NCBI RefSeq assembly: GCF_900184935.1
Contig: NZ_FXYE01000002.1
Span: forward strand, 1,054,001 to 1,118,000
Direction of reading: 5' to 3'
Source of the DNA: Actibacterium lipolyticum
GTDB taxonomy: Bacteria > Pseudomonadota > Alphaproteobacteria > Rhodobacterales > Rhodobacteraceae
Length of the DNA: 64,000 nucleotides
Part shown: piece after piece, positions 25,087 to 33,265 of the stretch
Numbering within the stretch: position 1 is the first letter of the stretch
Layout of the letters: every line of letters starts with the position of its first letter
Notes under the pieces: model-generated
What the model was told of the DNA's origin: nothing
Seen by the model: only the letters and a program-made list of their open reading frames with translations
The model's database searches: none
Made by a program: the position numbers and the translations under genes

Positions 25087-26073
25087 TCAGATAAGGCCCG
25101 CCTTGACGAACAGCGCCTTCAGGTCTGTCTCAGGGCGCGCGCCGAAATGGCTGATCACTTCGGCGGCAGCCACGTTGCCCATACGGCCGCACGTTTCCAG
25201 CGTTTGGCCCGTCGCAAACCCATAAAGGAAACCCGCGGCAAACTGATCGCCCGCGCCGGTCGCATCCACGGGAACCACACGGTTTACCGGCACAACGGCC
25301 TCTTCATCGCCGCGCACCAGCACGACTTCGCTGCCTGAACGGGTGCAGACCACAAGACCACTGTCTTGGGCAGCCTGTTCCAACGCGGCGCTAAGATCGG
25401 TTTGGTACAGAGATTCCCATTCGTGTTCGTTGCCGATCACGTAATCCAGTTCTTTCACCAGCTTGCGGAACCCGTCGCGGTGACGATCCACACAGAAGGG
25501 GTCAGACAGGCTGATGCCCGCCTTGCCGCCGTTCGCGCGGCAAACCTTGGCGGCGCGGTCAAATGCCTCTTTCCCTTTGGGCTTGTCGTAAAGATACCCT
25601 TCAAGGAACAGGATTTCGGCCTGCCCTGCCACGTCATCGGCCACATCTTCGGGGCCAAGTTCGGCGGAAATACCAAGGTAGGTGTTCATCGAACGCTCGC
25701 CATCTGGCGACACAAAAATCATAGAGCGCGAGGTTGGCAGTTCGCCCCCTTCGACCGGCGGGTTCACGAAATCCGTTCCGTCCCGCGCCATTTCTGAGGC
25801 GTAGAACTGGCCAAGCGCGTCGTCATGCACCCGCCCGATAAACCCGGTGGAAAGGCCAAGGTTGCCCAGCCCCGCCAATGTGTTCGCAACCGAACCGCCG
25901 GGCGCCTGCGTGCGTTCACGCATCGCGCCATACAGCATCTCGCCACGCTTGCGCTCCACAAGCTGCATGATGCCTTTTTGGATTCCCATCAGTTCAAGGA
26001 AACTATCGTCACTTTGGGTCAGCACATCGACAATGGCATTGCCGATGCCGACAACCTGATACGTCTTGGTCAA
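25087..26073 (-). CDS. PfkB-family sugar/adenosine kinase
   Basis: A 328-residue ATP-dependent kinase. The N-terminal motif is G-I-G-N-A-I-V-D-V, then G-G-S-V-A-N-T-L-A-G-L (PfkB motif 1). The catalytic D-A-T-G-A-G-D-Q-F-A-A-G-F (motif 2) is near residue 280. The start is a TTG at 26073, eight bases after a GAGGAG; its last two bases overlap the first two of the nth stop codon (TTGA). A longer frame begins at another TTG without a ribosome site. Alphaproteobacterial members are annotated as adenosine kinase, but the sugar specificity is not proven by sequence. Confidence 0.85.
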   Translation of the reverse strand: MTKTYQVVGIGNAIVDVLTQSDDSFLELMGIQKGIMQLVERKRGEMLYGAMRERTQAPGGSVANTLAGLGNLGLSTGFIGRVHDDALGQFYASEMARDGTDFVNPPVEGGELPTSRSMIFVSPDGERSMNTYLGISAELGPEDVADDVAGQAEILFLEGYLYDKPKGKEAFDRAAKVCRANGGKAGISLSDPFCVDRHRDGFRKLVKELDYVIGNEHEWESLYQTDLSAALEQAAQDSGLVVCTRSGSEVVLVRGDEEAVVPVNRVVPVDATGAGDQFAAGFLYGFATGQTLETCGRMGNVAAAEVISHFGARPETDLKALFVKAGLI

Positions 26074-26714
26074 AGGGTCTTCTCCTCGAACGGGCAAAGG
26101 TCACGGATGATACAGTTGGCGCAAACCGGCTTGCGCGCCTTGCAGGTATACCGGCCGTGCAGAATTAGCCAGTGGTGGGCGTGCTGCTGAAACTCGGCTG
26201 GGATGTTGTCTTCGATGGCGCGTTCCACCGCATCCACGTTCTTACCAGCGCAAATGCCGGTGCGGTTGCCGATGCGGAAAATGTGGGTATCAACCGCTTG
26301 GGCGGGATAGTGGAACCACATATTCAACACCACATTCGCCGTCTTGCGCCCGACACCGGGCAGCGACTGCAACGCCGCCCGCGACGAGGGAACGATACCA
26401 TCGTATTCGTCCACCAGAATGCGGCTAAGCTTTATGACGTTCTTGGCCTTGTTGCGATACAGGCCAATCGTCTTGATATGGTCGATCAGGCGCTCTTCGC
26501 CCAGATCCAGCATCTTTTGCGGGGTATCGGCGATCTTGAACAATTCGCGCGTAGCCTTGTTTACCCCCACATCGGTCGCCTGCGCCGAAAGCGCCACAGC
26601 CACAACAAGGGTATAGGCGTTAACGTGATCAAGTTCGCCCTTCGGTTCGGGATCGTGTTCCTGAAACCGGGTAAAGATCTTGTGGATCGTATGATAATCA
26701 AGCTGCTTTGCCAT
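26070..26714 (-). CDS. nth: Endonuclease III
   Basis: A 214-residue base-excision repair glycosylase / AP lyase for oxidised pyrimidines. The helix-hairpin-helix L-P-G-V-G-R-K-T carries catalytic K124, and D142 lies in V-D-T-H. The [4Fe-4S] ligands C191-x6-C198-x2-C201-x5-C207 are complete. The start is ATG 26714 (M-A-K-Q-L), the standard N-terminus. The kinase gene downstream is translationally coupled to its stop. Confidence 0.97.
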   Translation of the reverse strand: MAKQLDYHTIHKIFTRFQEHDPEPKGELDHVNAYTLVVAVALSAQATDVGVNKATRELFKIADTPQKMLDLGEERLIDHIKTIGLYRNKAKNVIKLSRILVDEYDGIVPSSRAALQSLPGVGRKTANVVLNMWFHYPAQAVDTHIFRIGNRTGICAGKNVDAVERAIEDNIPAEFQQHAHHWLILHGRYTCKARKPVCANCIIRDLCPFEEKTL

Positions 26715-26829
26715 AAACCGGGGTATGCCCGTTGCGCCGCGCCACGGCAAGCCTTTGGCGTTTGGCGCATGTTTCGGGTCGCAGGAACGGGGGCTGCCCC
26801 CTATCTTACCCTCAACGACGGAGGCGAAG

Positions 26830-27681
26830 ATGAACGCAGACCCACAGGAAAACGACTATCACTATCAGGTCATGCGCCGGGCGATAGAACGGATTGACGC
26901 CGCCGATGGCGAACTGCTTTCGCTTGAACAGCTGTCGGATGAAATGCAGATGAGCCCGGCCCATTTCCAACGCTTGTTCAGCCGCTGGGCGGGCGTTTCG
27001 CCAAAACGGTTTCAGCAGTATCTTGCGCTTGGGCACGCCAAGGCCCTGCTGCATGAGAGGTTCACGACCTTGGAAACCGCAGCCAGCGCCGGGCTGTCCG
27101 GTGGCGGGCGACTGCACGATCTGTTTCTGCGCTGGGAAGCGATGAGCCCCGGTGCCTTTGCCCGCAAAGGCGAAGGGTTGGAAATTGCCTATGGATGGTT
27201 CCCCAGCCCCTTTGGAGAAGCTTTGGCCATGGGCACCGACAAAGGCCTGTGCGGCCTTGCGTTCTGCGACGAAACCGGCCGCGACGCCAGCTTTGCCGAC
27301 ATGACCAGCCGGTGGCCCAATGCCACCTTCACAGAAGCCCCCGAGCAGCTGGAAGCCCCCGTAAAAGCTGCGTTCAACCAATCGGGTCAGGCTGACCTGC
27401 ACCTGATCGGCGCGCCCTTTCAGATCAAGGTATGGGAGGCCCTGCTGACCATCCCATCCGGCCACGTGACAACCTATTCTGAAATCGCGCAATCCATCGG
27501 CCACCCCAAAGCGGTGCGCGCCGTAGGAACGGCGGTTGGGCGCAATCCGATCAGCTTTTTGATCCCCTGCCACCGGGCTTTGCGCAAATCTGGCGGGCTT
27601 GGCGGGTACCACTGGGGGCTACCCGTGAAACGCGCGATGCTGGCGTGGGAGTCCGCCCGGGAAGAGGCCAAAGCCTCATAA
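26830..27681 (+). CDS. AraC-type HTH / methylated-DNA-cysteine methyltransferase fusion (Ada-like)
   Basis: A 283-residue protein joining an AraC-family DNA-binding domain (about 15-110, with S-P-A-H-F-Q-R-L-F) to an O6-alkylguanine-DNA methyltransferase. The alkyl acceptor is C247 in P-C-H-R (246-249), preceded by the DNA-binding region G-T-A-V-G-R-N-P. The N-terminal zinc domain of full E. coli Ada, which senses methylphosphotriesters, is absent. The protein can therefore repair O6-methylguanine, but its regulatory switching would have to differ. GGAGG precedes the ATG. Confidence 0.92.
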   Translation: MNADPQENDYHYQVMRRAIERIDAADGELLSLEQLSDEMQMSPAHFQRLFSRWAGVSPKRFQQYLALGHAKALLHERFTTLETAASAGLSGGGRLHDLFLRWEAMSPGAFARKGEGLEIAYGWFPSPFGEALAMGTDKGLCGLAFCDETGRDASFADMTSRWPNATFTEAPEQLEAPVKAAFNQSGQADLHLIGAPFQIKVWEALLTIPSGHVTTYSEIAQSIGHPKAVRAVGTAVGRNPISFLIPCHRALRKSGGLGGYHWGLPVKRAMLAWESAREEAKAS

Positions 27682-27799
27682 TCATGGGCGGATTGCCGCC
27701 TTCTGAGTCAATTCTTCGTGCATTCCCCTTAGTCCCAGCGCCGCCAGTATCTATATTGTCGCCAATGTTCCGAACCTGGAACTTGAAGATGAGGCAAAA

Positions 27800-28465
27800 A
27801 TGATTCGAGCAAAACTTCCCCTGACCCTTGCAGCCGCTGGCGCACTGGCCCTGTCAGCCTGTACAGACACCGGCATCCAAACCAGTGACCCCGATCAGCG
27901 CACGAAAGAGGGCGTTGCCATTGGCGCCGCCCTAGGTGCCGTCACCGGCGCATTGGTTGGTGACGATTCAGATTCCCGCAACAAAGGCGCAATTGTCGGC
28001 GGCATCATCGGCGCGGGCGTTGGCGGCGTGATCGGAAACCAGTTGGACAAACAAGCCGCCGACCTGCGCAACGATTTCGACAACAGCGCGATCAACGTTG
28101 TGAACACAGGCGACGCGCTTGTCGTGACCATGCCACAGGACATCCTGTTCGCGGTCGACAGCTCAACCGTTAGCGCGTCGTTGCAAAGCGACCTGCGCGT
28201 GTTGGCAAACAGCCTGAACGAATACCCCAACACCACCATCGAAGTGATCGGCCACACCGATAACACCGGCGACGCGGGCTATAACCAAGCTCTGTCGGCA
28301 CGCCGTGCAACGGCTGTTACGTCGGTTCTTCAGAATGCAGGTGTTTCCGCCAGCCGCCTACGCTCTTATGGCCGGGGCGAAGATTCCCCTGTCGCGTCCA
28401 ACCTGAACGCGGAAGGCCGCGCGCTGAACCGCCGGGTCGAAATCATCATTCGCCCGAACGCCTAA
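27800..28465 (+). CDS. OmpA-family outer-membrane lipoprotein (YiaD-like)
   Basis: A 221-residue lipoprotein. The signal peptide ends in the lipobox L-S-A-C (18-21). A glycine-zipper region (A-I-G-A-A-L-G-A-V-T-G-A and G-G-I-I-G-A-G-V-G-G) spans about 41-80. The C-terminal OmpA domain has the peptidoglycan-binding H-T-D-N-T-G and N-Q-A-L-S-A-R-R-A motifs. It tethers the outer membrane to peptidoglycan. It is followed by a strong terminator. Confidence 0.93.
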   Translation: MIRAKLPLTLAAAGALALSACTDTGIQTSDPDQRTKEGVAIGAALGAVTGALVGDDSDSRNKGAIVGGIIGAGVGGVIGNQLDKQAADLRNDFDNSAINVVNTGDALVVTMPQDILFAVDSSTVSASLQSDLRVLANSLNEYPNTTIEVIGHTDNTGDAGYNQALSARRATAVTSVLQNAGVSASRLRSYGRGEDSPVASNLNAEGRALNRRVEIIIRPNA

Positions 28466-28478
28466 GCATCAAACCAAA

Positions 28479-28499
28479 GGCCGGGCACCACGCCCGGCC
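28479..28499 (+). terminator. Intrinsic terminator of the OmpA lipoprotein gene
   Basis: GGCCGGGC (28479-28486) pairs perfectly with GCCCGGCC (28492-28499), with a five-base loop, AAA on the left and TTT on the right. It lies 13 bases past the stop codon. Confidence 0.85.
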
Positions 28500-28557
28500 T
28501 TTATGGTTGCCGCACCGGCTGGGTGGTCATATGTTCTGACCGATTGCCGGAGGCCCC

Positions 28558-29328
28558 ATGCCCTTTCACGAAATTCAGCCCGAAAAGCTCTCCAACTCAG
28601 TCGTGCGTCAGATTGAGCTGTTGATCCTGCGTGGCATCCTGCGCCCCGGTGAACGGCTGCCATCAGAACGAGAGCTTTCCGAAAAGCTGGGCGTTTCCCG
28701 TCCCTCGCTGCGCGAAGCAATCTCTGCGCTACAAGAACGCGGGCTTTTGACCAGCCGCGCTGGCGCCGGCATTTTCGTGGCCGAGGTGCTGGGCTCTGCG
28801 TTCTCCGACGCGCTGATCCGCCTGTTCGCATCCCATGACGAAGCCGTGTTCGACTATATCGATTTCCGCCGCGACATGGAGGCTTTGGCCGCCGAACGCG
28901 CCGCGCGTCAAGCGTCCGACACCGATCTGAAGGTCATCAACACGATCTTCGAAAAGATGGAAGCCGCCCACCCAAAACGCAACCCAGCAGACGAAGCCCG
29001 GCTGGATGCGGAATTCCACATGTCGATCATCGAAGCGTCCCACAACGTGATCATGCTGCACATGATGCGCTCTATGTTCGACCTGCTGCGTGAAGGCGTG
29101 TTTTATAACCGCCAAGTCATGTTCCGCCAACGCACCACGCGCGGCGCATTGCTTGACCAACACCGTGCCATCAACGACGCCCTGCAGGCCCGCGACGCCA
29201 CCGCCGCCCGTGCAGCAGTCGAGGCGCATTTGAACTACGTCGAAGAAGCCTTGAAGAACCAACAAGCCGCAGATCGGAACGAGGCAATCGCCCAACAGCG
29301 GTTGGAGCATGAAAAGCTCAGGAACTAA
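28558..29328 (+). CDS. GntR-family regulator, FadR subfamily
   Basis: A 256-residue regulator. The winged helix-turn-helix covers residues 12-75 (L-P-S-E-R-E-L-S-E-K-L-G-V-S-R-P-S-L-R-E-A). An all-helical FCD domain follows, with candidate metal ligands in the region D-A-E-F-H (near 158) and H in D-Q-H-R-A-I. FadR-type members sense carboxylic acids such as pyruvate, lactate or glycolate. The ligand cannot be told from position, since no transport or catabolic gene is adjacent. Confidence 0.88.
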   Translation: MPFHEIQPEKLSNSVVRQIELLILRGILRPGERLPSERELSEKLGVSRPSLREAISALQERGLLTSRAGAGIFVAEVLGSAFSDALIRLFASHDEAVFDYIDFRRDMEALAAERAARQASDTDLKVINTIFEKMEAAHPKRNPADEARLDAEFHMSIIEASHNVIMLHMMRSMFDLLREGVFYNRQVMFRQRTTRGALLDQHRAINDALQARDATAARAAVEAHLNYVEEALKNQQAADRNEAIAQQRLEHEKLRN

Positions 29329-29363
29329 ACGCTGCGCCGTAAAGGCAGCGTTGGCTCACAAAC

Positions 29364-29984
29364 CTACCGTTCAGTCGCGCCCTTACCTTCGATGATCTTG
29401 TCGCGAAATTTCGCAATGCGCGCCACGCGTGTCTCGTGCTTTTTCGCCGCATTCAGATTGAGCACATAGCTTTTCTGCCGCCCCGGTGTCAGCTTGTGAA
29501 ATGCCTCGGCCAATATGGGATCAGCATCCAAGGCGTCCACCAACGCGTCAGGCAATTTAACGACGGCCTTTTGCTTCTTGGGTTTCAGACCTGCGTCGGC
29601 ATAGGCCATCGCTTCTTCCAAATAGGCACGAATGGTCGGCGCGCGCTCGGCCACCTGTGCGTTGGCGTCAAAGCGCAGCATGTTGGGATGCTGGGTGTTC
29701 GGCCCCTGTTTCTCAAGCAACCCCGACGAGTCTTTCATCAAAGCTGCATTGAAAAAGCTAAGCCGAAAATCACCCCGGAACGCCCCGATGATCGCGATGT
29801 TTCGCCCCGCGTGCATATAGCAGGGATGCCCCCATTTAACCGTCTCAACCAGCCCGGCATTGATGCATAAGGCGCGCAGCGCTCTCAGGCCTTCGGCCCA
29901 ATGCCGCGTCGAACAATCTGCGGTATCAAAGCGTTTGCAGCGCCCGCAGCCCTTCGAAAAATAGTCTTCGATTTCAGTTATCAT
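29364..29984 (-). CDS. YdeI/OmpD-associated family protein
   Basis: A 206-residue cytoplasmic protein. V-K-W-G-H-P-C-Y-M near residue 49 is the DUF1801-type motif. The C-terminal K-L-T-P-G-R-Q-K-S-Y-V-L-N-L-N-A-A-K and E-T-R-V-A-R-I segments are typical of YdeI proteins. The cysteine-rich start G-C-G-R-C-K is distinctive. The function is unknown. The start is ATG 29984; a longer frame reaches 30041 without support. Confidence 0.85.
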   Translation of the reverse strand: MITEIEDYFSKGCGRCKRFDTADCSTRHWAEGLRALRALCINAGLVETVKWGHPCYMHAGRNIAIIGAFRGDFRLSFFNAALMKDSSGLLEKQGPNTQHPNMLRFDANAQVAERAPTIRAYLEEAMAYADAGLKPKKQKAVVKLPDALVDALDADPILAEAFHKLTPGRQKSYVLNLNAAKKHETRVARIAKFRDKIIEGKGATER

Positions 29985-30082
29985 CGTAACACTCTGCCTT
30001 AGGTGGCGCGAACCATAGACTGTACCCGCAGCCCGCCACAAGACTTATGGAAGGGTCTAACGGGCCGCCCACAAAAACAAAA

Positions 30083-30104
30083 AACCCGGCGCGATGGCCG
30101 GGTT
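30083..30104 (-). terminator. Intrinsic terminator of the atp operon
   Basis: AACCCGGC (30083-30090) and GCCGGGTT (30097-30104) form a perfect eight-base stem with a six-base loop. Read on the minus strand it runs directly into a long T-rich tract. It is 25 bases past the atpF stop. Confidence 0.85.
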
Positions 30105-30128
30105 CTTAAATCTTGTGGGTCGAACCGC

Positions 30129-30683
30129 TTAGTGCAGCTTAGCTTCAACCTGTGCAATCGCATCGTCGATAAGGCTGTCGCCCGAGTCTGCAGTCATCTG
30201 CTTGGCAACAACGTCGCCCGCAGCGGCCACAGCCACAGTAACAGCGGTATCACGTACTTCGCGAATAGCCGCAGCTTCGGCGGAACCGATTTGATCAACC
30301 GCAGCCTGAAGGCGGCGCGTGATCGACGCGGAAAGATCTTCTTTCGCTTGCGCAGCGGCAATCTCTGCCTCTTCGCGGGCGTGTGCGATGATCCGTTCGG
30401 ACTGTTCTTGCACTTCCTTCTGCTTGCGCTCGTAAGAGGCAAGGATGGTTTGTGCTTCTTCGCGCAGTGCTTTGGCTTCGTTCAGTTCGGCACGAATGCC
30501 GTCAGCCCGCTTATCAAGCAAACCGCCCAGCATCGCTGGAACTTTGAAGTAGATAAGCACCGCAATGAACAGCAAGAACGCCAGCAGAACCACGAAGTCC
30601 GTGTTGCGCAGCGAAAAGAACGGGCCGGACGCAGCCAGCGCAGGGCTGGCAGCAAGGGTGAAAAGAACCGTCAGTTTTTTCAT
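30129..30683 (-). CDS. atpF: ATP synthase F0 subunit b
   Basis: A 184-residue stator subunit. Hydrophobic residues 29-48 form the membrane anchor ([16 protein letters not shown]), and the rest is a charged coiled coil rich in A, E and K. It is the last gene of atpI-atpB-atpE-atpF'-atpF, separated by five bases from atpF'. The split of F0 and F1 into two operons and the b/b' pair are usual for photosynthetic-lineage alphaproteobacteria. Confidence 0.95.
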   Translation of the reverse strand: MKKLTVLFTLAASPALAASGPFFSLRNTDFVVLLAFLLFIAVLIYFKVPAMLGGLLDKRADGIRAELNEAKALREEAQTILASYERKQKEVQEQSERIIAHAREEAEIAAAQAKEDLSASITRRLQAAVDQIGSAEAAAIREVRDTAVTVAVAAAGDVVAKQMTADSGDSLIDDAIAQVEAKLH

Positions 30684-30688
30684 CTGGT

Positions 30689-31252
30689 TTACCCTTTCAG
30701 CCGTTCGGTAACTGCCGCGGCAATCGCTTTTGCGTCGGCCTTGTGGCCCAGCGCGCTAACGATTTCTTTGGCAGTGTCATTGGCCACTTCCGTCACGCTT
30801 TGCATCGCGCCATCGCGAATTGCAGCGATCGATTTTTCCGATTCCGCAGCTTTCGCAGCGATTTCGGCGTCTGCTTTCGCAGTCGCATCGTCCAGATCGG
30901 CCTGAATTTCGGCCTTGGCTTCAGCGATAATCTTCTGTGCTTCGACACGTGCGTCAGCCAGAGCCTGATTATAGGCGTCTTCGGCTTCCTGCGCCTTGAG
31001 CTTCAGCTCTTCGGCGGCAGCAATATCGTTGGTGATCGTGCTCTGACGGTCAGCCAGAACAGAACCGATCCGTGGCAGCGCGACGCGCGACAGGATCAGG
31101 TAAATCACCACAATCGTGACGACGAGCCAGAAAATCTGGTTCGGGAAAGTCGCGAAGTCCAGCTGTGGCATGCCGGCGGATTCCGCCCCATGCGCAGCTT
31201 CCATCGCGCCTTTTGCAGCCCCGTGGGCCGCTTCGTTCGCGTCTGTTGCCAT
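30689..31252 (-). CDS. atpF': ATP synthase F0 subunit b'
   Basis: A 187-residue second stator subunit, diverged from b. An Ala/His-rich N-terminus of about 30 residues precedes the membrane helix (about 37-58, [15 protein letters not shown]). A long alanine- and glutamate-rich coiled coil follows. It pairs with AtpF to form a b/b' heterodimer linking F0 to F1. It lies between atpE and atpF. Confidence 0.94.
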   Translation of the reverse strand: MATDANEAAHGAAKGAMEAAHGAESAGMPQLDFATFPNQIFWLVVTIVVIYLILSRVALPRIGSVLADRQSTITNDIAAAEELKLKAQEAEDAYNQALADARVEAQKIIAEAKAEIQADLDDATAKADAEIAAKAAESEKSIAAIRDGAMQSVTEVANDTAKEIVSALGHKADAKAIAAAVTERLKG

Positions 31253-31326
31253 GTCGTCCTCCAGGAACCTCTGTTTACAATGGGTGGGCTGTTAGCCCAC
31301 CCAAGCGTAAGGATCGGTTCGTTGGA

Positions 31327-31563
31327 TTAGACTGCAAACATCAGCAGAAGCGCGACGAGGAACGAGAAGATCCCCAGTGCTTCCGCAAACGCGATACCGA
31401 TGAACAGGGTCGCTGTCTGACCAGCAGCAGCCGATGGGTTACGCAGCGCGCCGGACAGGTAGTTGCCAGCAACGTTGCCCACACCTACAGCAGCACCACC
31501 CATACCCATACAGGCAAGACCGGCACCGATGTATGCACCCATTTGTACGATATCGCCTTCCAT
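31327..31563 (-). CDS. atpE: ATP synthase F0 subunit c
   Basis: A 78-residue proteolipid of two helices forming the rotor ring. The polar loop R-N-P (41-43) and the proton-binding E61 in F-A-E-A-L are present. G-x-G repeats in helix 1 ([10 protein letters not shown]) give the close ring packing. Nothing in the motif indicates a sodium-type ring. Confidence 0.96.
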   Translation of the reverse strand: MEGDIVQMGAYIGAGLACMGMGGAAVGVGNVAGNYLSGALRNPSAAAGQTATLFIGIAFAEALGIFSFLVALLLMFAV

Positions 31564-31610
31564 AGTCGTTCTCCTTACGTTGGAATTGGCTAGAATTAGT
31601 TTCTCAGACC

Positions 31611-32366
31611 TTAGTGGCTCGGATGCAGGGCATCGCGCAGGTACACGCAGGTCAGGATCGTGAAGACATAAGCCTGGATGAAGGACACCAGCACTTCTAG
31701 GCCGTACATTGCTGTGATGGCGGCGATCGAAAGCGGGGAAATCGCAGCGATTGCAGCAAAGCCAGCAAACACTTTGATCACCGCGTGGCCGGCCATCATG
31801 TTACCAGCAAGACGGATGGAATGGCTTACCGGGCGAACGAAGTACGAGATGATTTCGATCAGCGCCAGAACTGGACGCAGCGGCAGCGGCGCCGAGGATA
31901 CCCAGAACAAGCCAAGGAATTTCGTACCGTTCAGCACAAAGCCAAGAACGGTAACTGTCAGGAACACCGCCATCGCCAGAACTGCGGTTACCGCAATGTG
32001 GGATGTCGTGGTGAATGCCATCGGGATCAGGCCAAGGAAGTTGGCGAACACGATGAACATGAACAGTGTCATGATATATGGGAAGTATTTAACGCCATCT
32101 TTGCCGGTGACGTCTTCAACCATCTTGTGAACGAACCCATAGGCCAGTTCGGCAATCGACTGAACGCGTGTTGGGATGACCGCACGGCCACGTGTACCAA
32201 CAACCAGCAGCAGGAAGATCACCAGAACGGTAACAGCCATCCACAGCGTTACGTTTGTCGGAGTGTACCAGTGCACCGCGCCGTCGCCAAAAAGCGGCTT
32301 TACGTTGAACTGATCCATCGGGTGGAACACCAGACCCGTCTCTTCGCCATGTGCTTCGGTAGCCAC
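31611..32366 (-). CDS. atpB: ATP synthase F0 subunit a
   Basis: A 251-residue membrane subunit forming the proton half-channels. The essential arginine lies in [12 protein letters not shown], and the final helix has [11 protein letters not shown]. The start is a GTG at 32366, eight or so bases after GAGAGGGA and just three bases past the atpI stop, so the two genes are probably translationally coupled. Confidence 0.95.
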   Translation of the reverse strand: MATEAHGEETGLVFHPMDQFNVKPLFGDGAVHWYTPTNVTLWMAVTVLVIFLLLVVGTRGRAVIPTRVQSIAELAYGFVHKMVEDVTGKDGVKYFPYIMTLFMFIVFANFLGLIPMAFTTTSHIAVTAVLAMAVFLTVTVLGFVLNGTKFLGLFWVSSAPLPLRPVLALIEIISYFVRPVSHSIRLAGNMMAGHAVIKVFAGFAAIAAISPLSIAAITAMYGLEVLVSFIQAYVFTILTCVYLRDALHPSH

Positions 32367-32369
32367 GTT

Positions 32370-32699
32370 TCAGTCCCTCTCGTCTTTGTCGGCCTCGGCC
32401 GTCATCGTCTTTTGCATTTCGGCAGCGGAGCGCATCATCGTCTTCACCCCAGCTGCAAACCCCAGCAATATGAACAGCACCAGCATGATGGGTTTCGTGC
32501 CAAACAGCGCATCCAACCCGTATCCGATGCCAAAGCCGATCCCCAGACCGGCAACAAGCTCTATCACCATCCGCCAGGCGTGTTGCGCCTGAGAATAATG
32601 TTCGTCCTGATGGTCCTTCCCCGGCTCCTGCAGCTTCTTAGCCGCAGCGATCCGTTCTTCAAGCTGCGTTAGCCGCTCTTTATCAGCCGGATCTACCAT
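32370..32699 (-). CDS. atpI: AtpI-family ATP synthase accessory protein
   Basis: A 109-residue membrane protein with a charged N-terminal helix, then two hydrophobic segments (about 45-62 and 68-87) in the pattern G-L-G-I-G-F-G-I-G-Y-G-L-D. AtpI assists c-ring assembly or Mg2+ handling; it is the usual first gene of F0 operons. AGGGGG nine bases before the ATG is the ribosome site, and it lies inside an inverted repeat (see the leader entry). Confidence 0.88.
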   Translation of the reverse strand: MVDPADKERLTQLEERIAAAKKLQEPGKDHQDEHYSQAQHAWRMVIELVAGLGIGFGIGYGLDALFGTKPIMLVLFILLGFAAGVKTMMRSAAEMQKTMTAEADKDERD

Positions 32700-32708
32700 G
32701 TTCGAAGG

Positions 32709-32758
32709 CCCCCTAGGACAGTCGCCGCGAACCTAGTTAGGGGGTAGCAATGAGTCAA
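32709..32758 (-). promoter_or_regulatory. atp operon leader: promoter-like boxes and an inverted repeat over the atpI ribosome site
   Basis: On the minus strand TTGACT (plus 32753-32758) and TAGGTT (plus 32730-32735) are 17 bases apart, a plausible -35/-10 pair. CCCCCT at 32709-32714 is complementary to AGGGGG at 32739-32744, and AGG (32715-32717) to CCT (32732-32734). On the minus strand the AGGGGG read from 32714-32709 is the atpI ribosome site. Whether the repeat acts in RNA depends on the true transcription start. Confidence 0.4.
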
Positions 32759-32881
32759 GCTGGATAACGACACATCGCCAAACATGTAACATACTGTATT
32801 TAAACGGTAAAATTTATTCCGGACGCGTTCGGCAAAACGCCAACCCACGCTTTGGGGCGCTAACAAGCCGCATCTGTATAT

Positions 32882-32897
32882 TCAACCAATTGGTTGA
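32882..32897. promoter_or_regulatory. 16-base perfect palindrome, candidate ArsR operator
   Basis: TCAACCAATTGGTTGA is its own reverse complement and sits 32 bases before the ATG of the arsR-like gene. Members of the ArsR family bind such dyads near their own promoter, so autoregulation is likely. Confidence 0.6.
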
Positions 32898-32929
32898 CGA
32901 TCGAACGGCATTGACGCCATAGCATCGGT

Positions 32930-33265
32930 ATGGACGCACAACTTGATACAGTCTTTGCGGCGCTGGCCGACCCCACACGGCGGTCAATACTGGCAATGCT
33001 GTTAGAAGATGACATGGCTGTCACGGATGTGGCCGAGCCGTTTGAGATGTCACTGGCGGCCGTTTCAAAGCATCTGACCATCCTGACGCGTGCAGGACTC
33101 ATCAGTCAGGAAAAGCGCGGGCGCGTGAAATGGTGCAAGCTGGAACCGGACGCGCTGCGCGATGCGTCGATCTGGATGCAAAGCTTTGGACAGTTCGAGG
33201 CCGTGAACCTTGATGCCTTCGAACGCTTCCTTGAAGGTGAACTTGATGGCCCGACCGCAGATTAG
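32930..33265 (+). CDS. ArsR-family winged-helix regulator
   Basis: A 111-residue DNA-binding protein: A-L-A-D-P-T-R-R-S-I-L (10-20), then M-S-L-A-A-V-S-K-H-L-T-I-L as the recognition helix. The metal-binding E-L-C-V-C-D-L motif of ArsR/SmtB is absent, so it probably does not sense metal by that site. This subgroup is usually cotranscribed with an SRPBCC protein, but here the next gene is convergent. A 16-base palindrome lies directly upstream. Confidence 0.9.
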   Translation: MDAQLDTVFAALADPTRRSILAMLLEDDMAVTDVAEPFEMSLAAVSKHLTILTRAGLISQEKRGRVKWCKLEPDALRDASIWMQSFGQFEAVNLDAFERFLEGELDGPTAD

